A DNA stretch of 5,191 bases from Prevotellaceae bacterium. Its GTDB lineage: Bacteria; Bacteroidota; Bacteroidia; Bacteroidales; UBA932. The notes beneath the pieces were generated by a model. The model did not search any database. It had not been told where the DNA came from and saw only the letters and a program-made list of their open reading frames with translations. Of this stretch, positions 5,184-5,191 are shown one piece after another. The stretch lies in the NCBI GenBank assembly GCA_031289995.1, contig JAITOI010000241.1, positions 1 through 5,191 of the forward strand. The letters are read 5' to 3'. Made by a program: the position numbers and the translations under genes. Numbering within the stretch: the stretch's first letter is position 1; each line of letters opens with the position of its first letter.

Positions 5184-5191
5184 AGCTCTTT

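Larger units (their letters stand above)
4747..5191. other. 445-base non-coding region upstream of the corrinoid gene
   Basis: No open frame here looks like a real protein on either strand; the short frames present have low-complexity, atypical composition. No tRNA, rRNA or cobalamin-riboswitch signature was recognised by eye. From left to right it holds a leader, the promoter, the 13-base direct repeat, the bulged hairpin, the inverted-repeat-bracketed TCGCA array, and an AT-rich tail with a small hairpin and a DnaA-box-like site. Confidence 0.6.

Noticed and set aside
4747..5191. Cobalamin riboswitch upstream of the corrinoid gene
   Set aside because: No B12-box or matching core was recognised, and the promoter position leaves only about 30 bases of leader.

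Overview
This 5.2 kb window looks like a piece of a moderately GC-rich Bacteroidetes chromosome, probably Bacteroidales. Three things point there: a promoter of the Bacteroides type (TTTG, 19 bases, TACCTTTG); AT-rich leaders without Shine-Dalgarno sequences; and a NagB-like/LmbE two-domain protein of a kind I know from Bacteroidetes. The species cannot be named from the sequence.

All four recognisable genes are on the minus strand and read from right to left. In transcription order they are: a small corrinoid (B12-binding) protein (4746-4117); argininosuccinate lyase argH (4104-2806), only 12 bases downstream; a 642-residue fusion of a NagB-like sugar-phosphate isomerase domain with a PIG-L/LmbE deacetylase domain (2686-758); and a canonical glucosamine-6-phosphate deaminase nagB (532 to the left edge, about two thirds of the gene). 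One good promoter match lies just upstream of the corrinoid gene and none was found in the two downstream gaps, so all four may share a transcript, though this is inference. The two amino-sugar genes fit together as GlcNAc/GlcN catabolism or its control. The corrinoid protein has no methyltransferase or reactivase partner in view, and argH has no other arginine gene beside it.

The non-coding DNA is the most unusual part. Both gaps flanking the fusion gene (533-757 and 2687-2805) are filled almost from stop codon to start codon by the same composite of short repeats, in the same orientation. TCGCA units spaced 7 or 8 bases apart lie next to the upstream gene's stop, then an ATTGCTG linker, then 8-base ATTTGAAR units run to the downstream gene's start (sequences given on the plus strand). 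A third TCGCA array lies upstream of the promoter, inside a perfect 13-bp inverted repeat (4999-5011 / 5073-5085).

The right-hand 445 bases (4747-5191) hold no convincing gene. They contain the promoter, a 13-base direct repeat, a 12-bp perfect palindrome within a larger bulged hairpin, the bracketed TCGCA array, a small GC hairpin followed by T-rich sequence, and a single perfect DnaA-box 9-mer near the edge.
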